DNA of 64,000 nucleotides from Monosporascus cannonballus. Lineage: Eukaryota > Ascomycota > Sordariomycetes > Xylariales. Positions 25,501 to 35,200 of the stretch are shown piece after piece. The translations under genes and the position numbers were made by a program. Below the pieces are notes generated by a model. It was not told the origin of the DNA and did not search any database. It saw nothing but the letters and a program-made list of their open reading frames with translations. Location of the stretch: the NCBI GenBank assembly GCA_004154925.1, contig QJNS01000752.1, forward strand, positions 186,001 to 250,000, given 5' to 3'. The number at the start of each line of letters is the position of its first letter. Within the stretch, counting starts at the first letter, position 1.

Positions 25501-27860
25501 CTTCCGACTATGTTGTTATGCTCGACAACGGCAGGGTTGATATCCAAGGGTCGGCAACCGAAGTTATCGCATCTGGAAAGTTGGGCGAGGAAATACAGAA
25601 CAGGTCCCGACCAGGTTCTTCCCATGTCTCCCGCGTCCCATCTCGGGTCCCGTCCAGTGTAGGCGAAGAGAGCGGCGCTACCCTCATCGACGACGGAGGT
25701 AACAGAAGCACGAGCGGCAAGCCTATGACCAAGAAAGAGACGAAATCGGAGGCCATGGAAGAGACCAAGGCGACCGGGTCTGTGAAGTGGCCTGTAATCA
25801 AGTTGTATCTAAATGCTATGGGCCCTTGGTGGTTCTGGGTCATTTCTATCCTTGTGTTTGGCGGTCAGCAATTTGGCGGTGTTGCGTCGAACCTCTGGAT
25901 TCGACAATGGGCCAACAGGTACACCGAACAGGGCGAAGAGGGCGTGGCAGGCTTTCACTTGAGCAGTTCCTCGCAAAACTCGATCACCTCTCTTGCATCC
26001 CCGATCTCCTTCGCTCCCGTCATCAATTTTATGAAGACAGCCGGAACGCCGGCAACCTATTCCACCACAGCGGCGCCGGACGTAAATGCCGACTACTACC
26101 TTCTCGTGCTCGCGTTGATTGGCATAGCAAGTGCGTTCCTCGCCCTCATTCGAGATTTGTGGGTATTCTTCGGCTCCCTTACGGCGTCTCGCAAGATCCA
26201 CACTGGGCTCATATCCGCCATCTCCCGCGCCAAGTTCAGATTCTTCGACGTCACTCCTCTGGGACAGCTTATGAATCGTTTCAGCAAGGACCTCGAAGCC
26301 GTAGACCAGGAAATCGCACCCGTTGCTATCGGAGTTATGAGCTGCGCACTAGGTATCGTGGTTACCATTGTGCTAATCGCGTTCATCACGCCGGGCTTCC
26401 TGATCGCAGGCGTTTTTATAACGGTATTATACGTCCTCGTCGGTATCTTCTACTTAAGAGCATCTAGGGACCTTAAGCGTCTCGAGTCTGTGAATCGAAG
26501 CCCCCTTTTCCAGCAATTTGGCGAGACTCTATCGGGTGTTACTACTATCCGTGCATACGGAGACGAGCGCCGCTTCATCAGGGAGAATCTAACAAAGATC
26601 AACACACAATCACGTCCGTTCATCTTCTTGTGGGCCGCTAACAGATGGCTCGCATTCCGAACCGACTTCCTCGGCGACTTCGTGGCTTTCTTTGCCGGTG
26701 TCTTCGTTATAGTCAGCATCGGCAAGGTCGATGCCGGTTCCGCCGGTCTCTCTCTGAGCTACGCCATCAGCTTTTCGGAGAATATCCTGTGGCTTATCAG
26801 GCTCTATGCCATCAATGAGCAGAATATGAACGCTGTGGAACGTGTCAAGGAATATCTCGAGGTAGAACAGGAGGCCGAGGCGATCATAGAGAAGAACCGA
26901 CCGCCCCGCAACTGGCCTGCGCATGGCTCCGTCGAATTCATCGGATACTCCACGCGCTATAGGAAAGATCTCGATCCGGTCCTGAAGAATATCACTTTCA
27001 AGATCCAGCCGCGCGAAAAGGTGGGCATCGTTGGTCGCACTGGCGCTGGCAAGAGCTCCCTCACTCTCGCCATCTTCCGTGCTCTGGAAGCCGATGGCGG
27101 TAAGATATTGATCGATGATGTCGACATTGGCAGGATTGGTCTCCAGGACCTTCGAGAAGCCATCACCATCGTCCCACAGGATCCGACATTATTCACCGGC
27201 ACCATCCGGACAAATCTCGACCCCTTCGACCTCTACACGGACGAGGAAATCTTCACCGCGCTTCGCAGAGTCCAGCTCATCGGGCCAGACGAAACACCAA
27301 GGACACCTATAACTCCCGCTAATGGTCAGAACTTACTGCCAACTACCACTACCGCTGCCGGCGGCGCTACGGTGGATGATGATCAAGCCCACGAAGCGAC
27401 GGCGATGGGTTTCTCTACCCCGACCCTCGCAACCAACAAGAATATCTTCCTGGACCTCTCTTCGCCAGTGGCCGAATCCGGCAGCAATCTGTCTCAGGGC
27501 CAGCGCCAGCTCCTGTGCTTGGCACGTGCCATGCTGAAGAATCCGCGGGTGCTGGTCATGGATGAGGCGACAGCATCCATCGACTACGCGACCGACTCTA
27601 AGATCCAGGACACCATCCGCGAACTGAAGAGCACCATCATCACGATCGCTCACCGTCTCGCCACCATCGTCGACTACGACAAGGTGCTCGTCCTGGACCA
27701 CGGCGAGGTCGTGGAATACGGACACCCCTACGAGCTGATCAGGAAGAGCGGCAAGGACGGCCAGTTCAGGCAGATGTGCGAGATGAGCGGCGACCTCGAG
27801 AGCTTGACCAGGACGGCTAAGAAGGCATGGGAGAAGCACAGGCTCGTGGACGACGAGTAG
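22568..27860 (+). CDS. ABCC (MRP-type) full-length ABC transporter, Ybt1/bile-acid-permease-like
   Basis: Predicted CDS is join(22568..22668, 22799..27860), about 1,720 residues. The ATG sits in a CCACAACATG context with an in-frame stop at 22,550-22,552, so this start is favoured over any start in the long downstream frame. Layout: an N-terminal TMD0 with about five helices (near residues 38-57, 130-151, 162-183, 198-217, 224-243); TMD1 with the ABCC phrase LGTIINLMSVD at about 496; NBD1 (Walker A GPTGSGKT 762-769, LSGGQ 869-873, Walker B LLLDD with D893 then D894); a charged linker (about 958-1030); TMD2; and NBD2 (Walker A GRTGAGKS 1446-1453, LSQGQ 1598-1602, Walker B VLVMDE with E1623). 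NBD1 has Asp where the catalytic Glu belongs, normal for ABCC. Charged or low-complexity insertions lie at about 430-495 and, in NBD2, at about 1527-1595; the latter I associate with the fungal Ybt1-like group. By family it should export organic anions or conjugates across the vacuolar or plasma membrane; the substrate is not readable here. No frameshift, stop or RIP bias is visible. Confidence 0.9.
22669..22798 (+). other. Spliceosomal intron in the ABC transporter gene (130 bp)
   Basis: The donor is GTAAGT after ...CAG ATA GA. The branch-site candidate is ACTGAC at 22,771-22,776, and the acceptor is TAG at 22,796-22,798. Splicing joins GA to C to make an Asp codon. The junction then reads CFQI-D-YLKILFPLVII and runs straight into the first membrane helix in the frame of the long open frame. 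The alternative acceptor CAG at 22,748-22,750 leads to a TGA within nine codons. The downstream frame has a stop at 22,773-22,775, inside the intron. Confidence 0.8.
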
Positions 27861-28207
27861 CACTTCCGTCCAGGATCCTAGGAGGGGCGACCGCGGGACG
27901 TAAGAAGATGCCGCCTGAAAGTGACGACGGTTCTAGAGTGGCTGAAATTCTCTGACCGGTTGTCCGATTAGTTCACAGTGCCTAGACTCGCACGTTGTGG
28001 CGCGTGTGTGCCTGCATAGCTGAGAAGGTCATCGGTGTTTTGGCGCAATAATGACCATTGCCGCGCCTGGCTGGGAGCTGATGTAGGGGACTTCCTGCCG
28101 CACAGGAGTCTAGCATCCCCTTAGCTGGCAGGTCAGGGGCGCGCGTACATAGATTGTGATGCTGGTTGGTGGGGCTACTTGTATATATTTCTTATTAATG
28201 CTGTAAA

Positions 28208-28213
28208 AATAAA
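28208..28213 (+). terminator. Possible poly(A) signal AATAAA
   Basis: A canonical AATAAA lies about 350 bases after the transporter stop codon, in a locally AT-rich stretch. The distance is at the long end for a fungal 3' UTR, and fungal signals are loose, so this is only a candidate. Confidence 0.25.
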
Positions 28214-28410
28214 AGTGGAGTGCTCCCTGGTGGGATGCGATTGTGGTTTTATCGTGAAAGACGTCTGTAACTCAGCGTATCTTTGGGTTGGATCGACATC
28301 TCCCAAGTTAGATGGGCGGCTATCTGGACATGAAAGCCTAGGATCCCTTGTTTACTATAATGAGGTATTGACAGAGGTAGGCGACTTTTGACCCGCCTTG
28401 GATAATTTAA

Positions 28411-28436
28411 TTTATGTTATTAAGCTTTACCAAAAT
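28411..28436. repeat. Short fragment similar to element B
   Basis: Twenty-three of 26 bases match positions 485-510 of element B copy 1 (TTATTAAGCTTT core), and the three differences are all transitions. Similarity fades over the next ~40 bases. This may be a small, less RIP-damaged relic of the same family inside the GC island. Confidence 0.35.
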
Positions 28437-28692
28437 CGAGGTATGAACGTTGTACGTTCACCGAAAATAGTTGCCGTTAATACTTGATATACGTTCCATA
28501 CGGTTGATTAAATGACGAGGATGGAAATCTGCACAGAGTAGTCCTGCTTCTCCTACGGGCTGTTCTCATAGCCATGAAGATACGCGCCAAGCCCCGAGAA
28601 CAGCAAATGGACATGGTCGAGGTCTCCGAAGCCATTGCGGCTCCAAGGAGACTAAGCGGTGACCCCGATATTAAAGGGGTGGTGCCTCCCGG

Positions 28693-28794
28693 GTTTCAGA
28701 CAAGACGTTCCCATTCAAGGACGGTGCCACCATTCACTTCATTGACTTCGATCACGAGGACCATACAGAGCAGGGCGCTGCCGAATTGCGTTAA
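28693..28794 (+). pseudogene. Weak cupin-like protein trace
   Basis: A 33-codon stretch reads VSDKTFPFKDGATIHFIDFD and then an acidic tail before a TAA. The phrase DGATIHFIDF resembles the strand that precedes the metal-binding region in fungal single-domain cupins. A following CHR-like phrase (LHRT) in another frame at about 28,796 would fit the MHRT motif after a frameshift. The region lacks any intact frame. Identification is tentative and rests on these short phrases only. Confidence 0.2.
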
Positions 28795-29242
28795 CTGCAC
28801 CGCACCGCCAATATGGGCATCCTCGGTATCGGGAGGCTTATGAATATGGAGCCACGATGTAAAAGACTTGGAACTTGCCCCTATTCCTGATTCCTACGAC
28901 TTTTGAATACGGTGCACCACTTTACATCTTATGCGCATTTGCACCGAGCCAACCTCAATCACTGGCACTGGCTCAGCTTAACTGACCACGGCACCGTAAG
29001 GCGACGATGCTCGGCGGACTTATTTCAGAGGCTCTCATGCCAGTCTCGCGCCTCAAAAACAAGGGAGCACTTCAATCTAAGTTCTCGGCCTTCTTTTATC
29101 TCTAACTGTTCGGTGCAAGAGTTGGATACATCGTGGCGAAGTACTCCGCTACACTGGTCTGCGAATTACATGAGGCGGAGCGGACAATCGATAACCTGGA
29201 GTTTGACACGAGTATTACCAGTGTCCAAAAGTCTAAGGCACA

Positions 29243-29760
29243 ATGTGGATCGACACTGAGACGGCCAAAGTCGGACTCGGTAAACCAAATTATGTCTACT
29301 GTGGCAGTGAAGAGCCCATAAAAGGGCATGTGCGCCTGCAATATAAACCCAGCAAGCTTATGCCAAAGGATGCCGAGTTGTTCAGACCGACCCGGGCGAC
29401 GATGTTATTCTATGGTAGGACGAAAGATGAAAATTTGGTAGGGTAATAATTGGTACTGAGGTTGTGTGGTAGTGGTCTTTAGAACTAGTATTGCTTACGA
29501 TGGTCGCATAGAGATAGCAGCCCACAAAACCATCGCGGTGCCATTCGCAGTGAGTTTCCAGAATTCGTCGAGACGGACCCTTTCGCAGCGTTCGACACCC
29601 AGACCAATGCTTCGATGTCGGCTCGGACCAGTTGTTGCCGCCCCCACATGCCGAAAGGTGACTTATGGCCTTCTTGTCGTTCACGAAATGCGGGGTGGAC
29701 CAGGGTGCTCGTGCGGGGGATGATGTCACGATCGGCGCTCCTGAAGATGTCGAGGGCCCG
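29243..29760 (+). pseudogene. Decayed arrestin-like (Arrestin_N) gene fragment
   Basis: The frame 29,243-29,446 contains SEEPIKGHVRLQYKP, then DAELF and FYGRTK. This matches the order (I.G.V.L.Y.P ... AELFGP ... LHGRTKTKIW) of N-terminal arrestin domains in fungal arrestin-like proteins. After GRTK, one frame reads DENLVG while the next reads MKIW followed by a stop, so a single-base slip breaks the TKIW motif. Further down (about 29,510-29,600) HKTIAVPFAVSF could be the counterpart of the later THTWPFxFxFP strand, in a third context. There is no start or end of a full gene, so it is a remnant. The family call is from short motifs only. Confidence 0.4.
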
Positions 29761-29790
29761 TGCGTATATTAAGAAAGGGTTTGCAATAGG

Positions 29791-29905
29791 TTACCTCAGC
29801 TAGCTCAGGCCTCTCTAGCTCGTTTCGATGTACTAATGTACTCCTTTTTTTAACCAATTAAATGCCGTATCCCCGTAACGAGCTAACGAGGCCTAAGTTG
29901 GAATT
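29791..29905. repeat. Short inverted-repeat element, copy a
   Basis: The sequence opens TTACCTCAGCTAGCTCAGGC and closes AACGAGCTAACGAGGCCTAA. Its arms (AGGCCTCTCTAGCTCGTT and the reverse of AACGAGCTAACGAGGCCT) are largely complementary. It is about 115 bp, non-coding and MITE-like. A second copy lies at 30,757-30,898. It marks the right edge of the GC-rich island. Confidence 0.55.
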
Positions 29906-30700
29906 ATGCGAAAAATGAGTACGTTTTAAGTATTACTACTTAAATTATTAAATTTTTAAAAAATTAATTTAAATAAAAGCTTTTAGATATTTAATTAAAG
30001 TTTTTTTTAATTTTTTTCAAATAAAACTTATAATTTATATAGTTAAATTAAGATTTAAAAAATAAGTAATTTCGACGTTTTTAAAATCTAGAAAATAAAT
30101 AACTGTAATGTCTTTATAATTATAACAACATAATTCCCGGTTATGTTATTATATATTGAATTTTTTAATATATTTTTATAGAAAAAATCTATATATTAAT
30201 TTTTTGGCCGTACGGATTATAATTATTATATTATAATTATAAAAAGATTAATATTAATGTAAATAGAAATGCATTTATAATTATAATATAATAACTATAA
30301 TCTATACGGACAAAAAAGAATTAAATAAACTGTTTTTTATTAAATTACCTTTAAAAAGCTTATAGAAAAATATTTTAACCCGTAATTATTACGTTATAGC
30401 TTTAAAAGCGTTCTATATAAAAAATAGATTTAATTTGTTAATATATTTATTATATCAAACTCGATTAATAAATTCAATATATATTGTAAGAACCGTTTAT
30501 AAAGTATATATAATAATATTTTTTAATTTTTAAAATGTTTTAAAAAACTTAAAAATTTATATAGGACTATTTAAAACGAATCGAAAAATTTTAATTTATT
30601 TTTAATCCTTGTTTTGAACGTTTGCTATTTTTATAAATATTTCTTTAGATTCGCCTTGGTAATATTCATAAAGTTATAATTTTTGAAAGCTTTAATTACA
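29906..30700. other. AT-rich degraded DNA
   Basis: No frame or protein phrase is visible. It contains the MITE-like inverted repeat at 30,192-30,327 and otherwise looks like RIP-decayed repeat DNA. Confidence 0.5.
30192..30327. mobile_element. MITE-like inverted repeat (136 bp)
   Basis: The left arm (30,192-30,243) and right arm (30,274-30,327) are imperfect reverse complements over about 50 bases. They share a TTTTTTG(G/T)CCGTA(C/T) block and ATTATATTATAATTATA. The ~30-bp centre has no coding capacity. Its small size, long terminal arms and AT-rich ends with TA at the borders suggest a MITE, possibly Tc1/mariner-derived. I could not identify a parent. Confidence 0.5.
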
Positions 30701-30756
30701 GCTGCGCCGTAGGCGCAGCCATAGCATCTAAAATGGAATCCTGATCGCGATAAGGC
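30701..30756. repeat. GC-rich hairpin module, copy 1
   Basis: A perfect 8-bp stem (GCTGCGCC / GGCGCAGC, loop GTA, 30,701-30,719) is followed by ATAGCATCTAAAATGG and TCCTGATCGCGATAAGG. The same order (GC hairpin, CTCCAAAATGG, CTGATCACGATAAGGC) recurs in the same orientation at 42,007-42,063. In copy 1 it directly abuts the inverted-repeat element copy b. The role is unknown; it could be the end of a DNA transposon. Confidence 0.5.
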
Positions 30757-30898
30757 TTACCTCAGCTAGCTTAGGCCTCCCTGGCTCGTTTTCCCAATTT
30801 CTTCAAAGTCACTCAAGTACCGCTCTATAACGCTGAATATTAACTAATCAAATCCCAAATTCCCGTAACGAGCCAGTAAGGCCTAAGTTGTAATTACA
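30757..30898. repeat. Short inverted-repeat element, copy b
   Basis: This is a second copy of the 29,791-29,905 element. Its arms CTTAGGCCTCCCTGGCTCG and the reverse complement of CGAGCCAGTAAGGCCTAAG pair at about 17 of 19 positions. The interior differs from copy a and is AT-rich. Both copies are better preserved than the DNA around them. Confidence 0.55.
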
Positions 30899-31865
30899 TA
30901 AAAACGGCTTTGTTTAATATATTTATTTTTTTAAAAAAACGAAAATCCGTAATAATTTAATAACAAAATTTTTTTTATTAATGTATATATATATATATAT
31001 ACCGTTATTTTTATTATGGCTTATTATTAATATTATTTTAATCCTAATCAGAACGTATTTGGTATTCCTAAACCCTAATACATATAATAACTACAATCCG
31101 AACCCGTTATGTTATTATCCCTCTTTTTAAAATACGATAAATCCGAATTTTCCCAGTTTTACCAGGCTACGCCATTAAAACAAAATATACGTACGCGTAT
31201 TTTAAATTTCTGATATTAATATAAAAAAATTAATATAATATTTAAAAATTTAATTCGTAATTAAGTTCTTTATAACGATTTAGGCCGAATTATTAATTCG
31301 ATTATTCAGATTAACTAATTAATTAATATTTTAAAACAAATAAATATGCAAAAAGTTATTAATATGCGAAAATTAACAAGAATGTTTGATTCCGGCTAAT
31401 TGAAACCCCGTTATACATAAATACCATAATATATTATACGGGAAGTTTGTAATTTTCGCAAAAAGGTCTAAATTCCGTCGCTTACTAGAAAAAATATTAT
31501 TTAAAATTAAAATAATTTATATTATTTTAAATAAAAATCAATACGTTATAAAAACGTTTACCCTTAATTAATTTAAGTTTTTAAATTAAATAATTATATA
31601 TTTTAGGAAAAAATAACAATTATATAATATAAAATAAGAAATAAAACAATTTTGTAATAATAACGATCCGGATATTTTTATATATTTTTTTTCATAATTT
31701 TAATTATTTTAATTAAAATAATTCCCACAATTAACCGCAATTATTTACTTTATTTACTAGATAAACTTTTATTATTTTCAGGTTTATTACGAAATAATAT
31801 TAATATATTAAAAGAAATTAAATATTTACGAAACTTATTATATATTAAATAAAAATATAATTCGG
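30899..31865. other. AT-rich degraded DNA
   Basis: There are no frames or recognisable motifs. A (TA)n run lies near 30,984-31,001. It is composed like the other RIP-type blocks. Confidence 0.5.
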
Positions 31866-31870
31866 TTAAC

Positions 31871-32288
31871 TATAACGAACCTGTCATATATCCACCTGGA
31901 GGTATAAGCAGTATCCGAAATGGGGTCTTGATTTACAGGTAATAATAAGGCGAGAAATAATTTAATGGTTTATTCGTTAAAAAGATTTAAAGACTTTTCC
32001 CTTAATCAGAAAATGGTGCGGTTGCCTTTAGATTAAAAGCTTAGATTAATAGCTAAGGAACGAAACTAAGTAGGTGCTATTTACATAAAAAACCGATTCA
32101 TTATATATCCTAACTCCCAAAGTGAGTATGTCGTAGATCTATGTGATCTATGTAATCTGGTTAGATTACTTAGATTACTTAGATCACGGAACAAACCAAG
32201 CTTCCCTGTCCGGAGTTTAGCCGTGACAGGTCCGCGCTAGGCCTCAAAGGTAGGTTTCTTGGAGGCAGGAACCCTGGTTCCTGTAACA
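31871..32288. mobile_element. Solo LTR (418 bp), relatively unmutated
   Basis: The ends read TATAAC (presumably TGTAAC originally) and GGTTCCTGTAACA, forming a short terminal inverted repeat. Exact 5-bp duplications TTAAC flank it (31,866-31,870 and 32,289-32,293). No internal region or partner LTR is adjacent, so it is a solo LTR left by LTR-LTR recombination. Unlike its surroundings it keeps many cytosines outside CpG (for example near 32,215-32,285). It was therefore either inserted after the main wave of RIP or escaped as a short single copy. Confidence 0.65.
32136..32185. repeat. Imperfect 23-bp hairpin inside the solo LTR
   Basis: The left arm (32,136-32,158) and right arm (32,163-32,185) are complementary at 20 of 23 positions, with a GGTT loop. 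Each arm is itself a repeat of a GATCTA(T/A)GT unit. Confidence 0.6.
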
Positions 32289-32293
32289 TTAAC

Positions 32294-35200
32294 AGAAAAA
32301 GCTAAAATAATCGTATTAATTCCTTTATAATTATATAATTTTAATTAAGATAAATTACGTTTTATATCCAGATATAATAAGGCGATATCATATTTTAATA
32401 CGATAATTTTAATATTTAATGTTATATTAATAATATAACGTTTTGATATAATATTATTATACAAAATATTATTACTGCTTTTATCCGTTATTATAATCGT
32501 ATTTTTTTAAAAGAATTAAAGTAATTTATATTCCGATTTAATTAATATTATAAAATAAAATAATTTAATAAAATATTATAATAATATTTAATATCGTTTA
32601 ATACTTTTTATTAATTTATAATTAATATTATCCGGATATTATTTTTTATTTTTATTAATACGTTTTATAAACGTAATAAATAAAAGTTCTCCGGTTTTTC
32701 TAAATTAAAACGTATTTCATATAATAAGTACCGTTTAATTTTATTAAATATAATTAACGAAAATAAAAATATTATTAATAGTATTCATGGCGTTTATTAA
32801 AAGTTTTTTTTTAAAAAATATATATATTTAATTTTTTTTTTATCAATTTTCGAAATATTTTTATTTTATTTATGGAAATTAAAAATAACTAGTTATATTT
32901 GGAAAATATAAGCCAATTAAGCCGAAATAATTAATTTATATAATAAGAAACGATAATACCTTTTTATTTTTATTTTATTCCATATATAAATAAATTTTTT
33001 ACTTATATTTATACGTATTTATTAGTTGAATAATATAATCGGGATATATAAAATTTAAATAATTTTAAAAATAAATTATTAATTTTTAAATAAAATAAAG
33101 TAATTATATTAAAAATCGCCAAAATTCCACTTTTTTAAACCTTTTATTTTTTATAAATATAATATTTACATATTCGCGTTATTTTTACAGGAATTACGTA
33201 CCCGATATAAACTATTTATAATAAAAATGTTTAACGTATATAAAATTTTTCAAAATATTTTAATCAAAAACTTTTTTTCGAAAACCGAACTTATTAAATT
33301 TATAAAATATATATATTCTAGGTTTACCGTTATCGAATTTGAATTTATCGCGCATAAAGTAATTTTTAAATATTTTGATTACGCCGAATAAATAAAGAAA
33401 GTATTATAAGGTTTTAAATAGAACGCATTAATAAATAAGGATTTTTTCGGTAAAAACCTTTTATTATTATTTGCTAATAATACGTTATTTATTAATTTAA
33501 ATAATTTAACCGATAATTCGTAAATATTTTATTTTTGAATTCAAAAATACAATTTATTTATGTTAATTTTTAAATAACGTAATTTTAATTAAAACGTATT
33601 AAATAAGGCCTTTTTATCGGATAATTACGGAATTAAAAATATTTTTAATACGGCCGATATTTTATATAGCGATATTTTTTAACCTTAATAAAAATAATAA
33701 ATAATTATTAATTAATATTATTTTTATTGATAAAAAATTTCAAAATTATTATTACTTTTTTTAAAAAGCCTAAGTTTATTTATATTTTTCGTAAATTATA
33801 TAATATAATAACGTTAATTATATTAGACGGCTAATATTAATATTATTATTTTTATAAGGCCGGTTAATTTAATTATAATAAAAAATATTTTATTTTAATT
33901 AGATATTATATCTTATAATATCAAATTTATTATTTATTATTTCGATTTTAATATTAAATTTAGTTTCGATAAAATTTAAAAAAATACAAAAAATATTTAA
34001 TCGAAAAAGCGAATATTATAATTTACAGTTTGCTAACAAATTCCGCCCGTCGAAAAATAATATATATAATATTAATATTAATTTTTTTCCAAAATTCGTT
34101 TTTAATTACATATTGTATATCTTTATAATACGAATTTTATGCCCGTTATACTTTTTTGTAAAATAAGCGTTACGTTATTCGGAATTTTCGTATCGAAATC
34201 CTTAAGCGTATTTATTTTTTATTTCGAAATTTCTAACTTATTAAAAAATATTTATTTTGGATTTAAAAAAATGGCTAAAATTTTAAAAATATTTTAGCTA
34301 CGGGTTATAAAGTTATAAAAATTAAGTTTATCAATTTTAATAATATCGTACTTATTATTAACAATATAGATAAACTTAATTAATTAAATGCAGCAAAAAA
34401 TAAAAATTAATTTATAAATGGCCTTAATATAATTACCTAAAAAGCTTTTAATACCGAATTTGCTAAAAATAATTTAGCTCCCAATGACCGTAATATTTTA
34501 TATACGGAAAGAAATTATAATCTTATAATACAAATTATCGATAATTTAATTAATAATTTTAATTAAGGTAATCCATTATTATTATTATTATTATAGGATA
34601 AACAAAATAAGAATTTATAAGATAAAAATAAATTATTAATATAAATTTTTATTTTTTTATAATTTTATATTTTGTTATAAATAATATAATATTTATATTA
34701 TAATTTTAATATTAATATAAATTTTGTTATTTACGTAATATTAATTAATAATTTTAAAATCGTTTTATATATTATTATAATTATTTGGTAATTATATTAA
34801 CATAATTTATTTACTTTTAATAATAAAATTGCAAATAAAAAATAATATTTTATAATATAATACGTATTATAATTATTAATAAAATTAATATAAATAATAA
34901 AATTTATAATTTTGATAATTTTAATTAATTATATTCCGTTTAAACGTTTTTTTATAAAATTATATAAAAATATTATATTATCTATAATTAAATATAACGC
35001 ATAATTTCGTATTAACCCGTATATCCTGTTTGTAATTAATTGATTAATTAATATTTTTAAATACTTTTTAATATTTGTTCCTTTTGTTTTTTATTTTTTC
35101 GCTTAATATTATAACTTATATATTAACAATCTTTTTTACGTTTTTAGGTCTTAAATCTTTATTTATTTTACGCGTAATATTTATGTTTAAATCTTTTTAA

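Larger units (their letters stand above)
27861..29130. other. Region downstream of the ABC transporter
   Basis: This GC-balanced DNA has no intact gene. It holds a possible poly(A) signal, a 26-bp scrap related to element B, and weak protein traces (listed separately). The 28,179-28,391 frame contains a GCDCGF...YYNEV phrase that faintly recalls secreted fungal concanavalin-like proteins, but that is too little to name. Confidence 0.5.

Noticed and set aside
23636..26924. Several 80-230 codon frames on both strands within the transporter
   Set aside because: All lie inside the single long coding frame with intact ABC motifs; they are out-of-frame shadows.
27333..27863. Minus-strand 176-codon frame antisense to the transporter's NBD2
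   Set aside because: It is a shadow of the strong third-position GC bias in the real gene; no independent motif.
30984..31001. (TA)n microsatellite as a possible centromeric or replication signal
   Set aside because: Simple repeats of this length are expected by chance in such AT-rich DNA.
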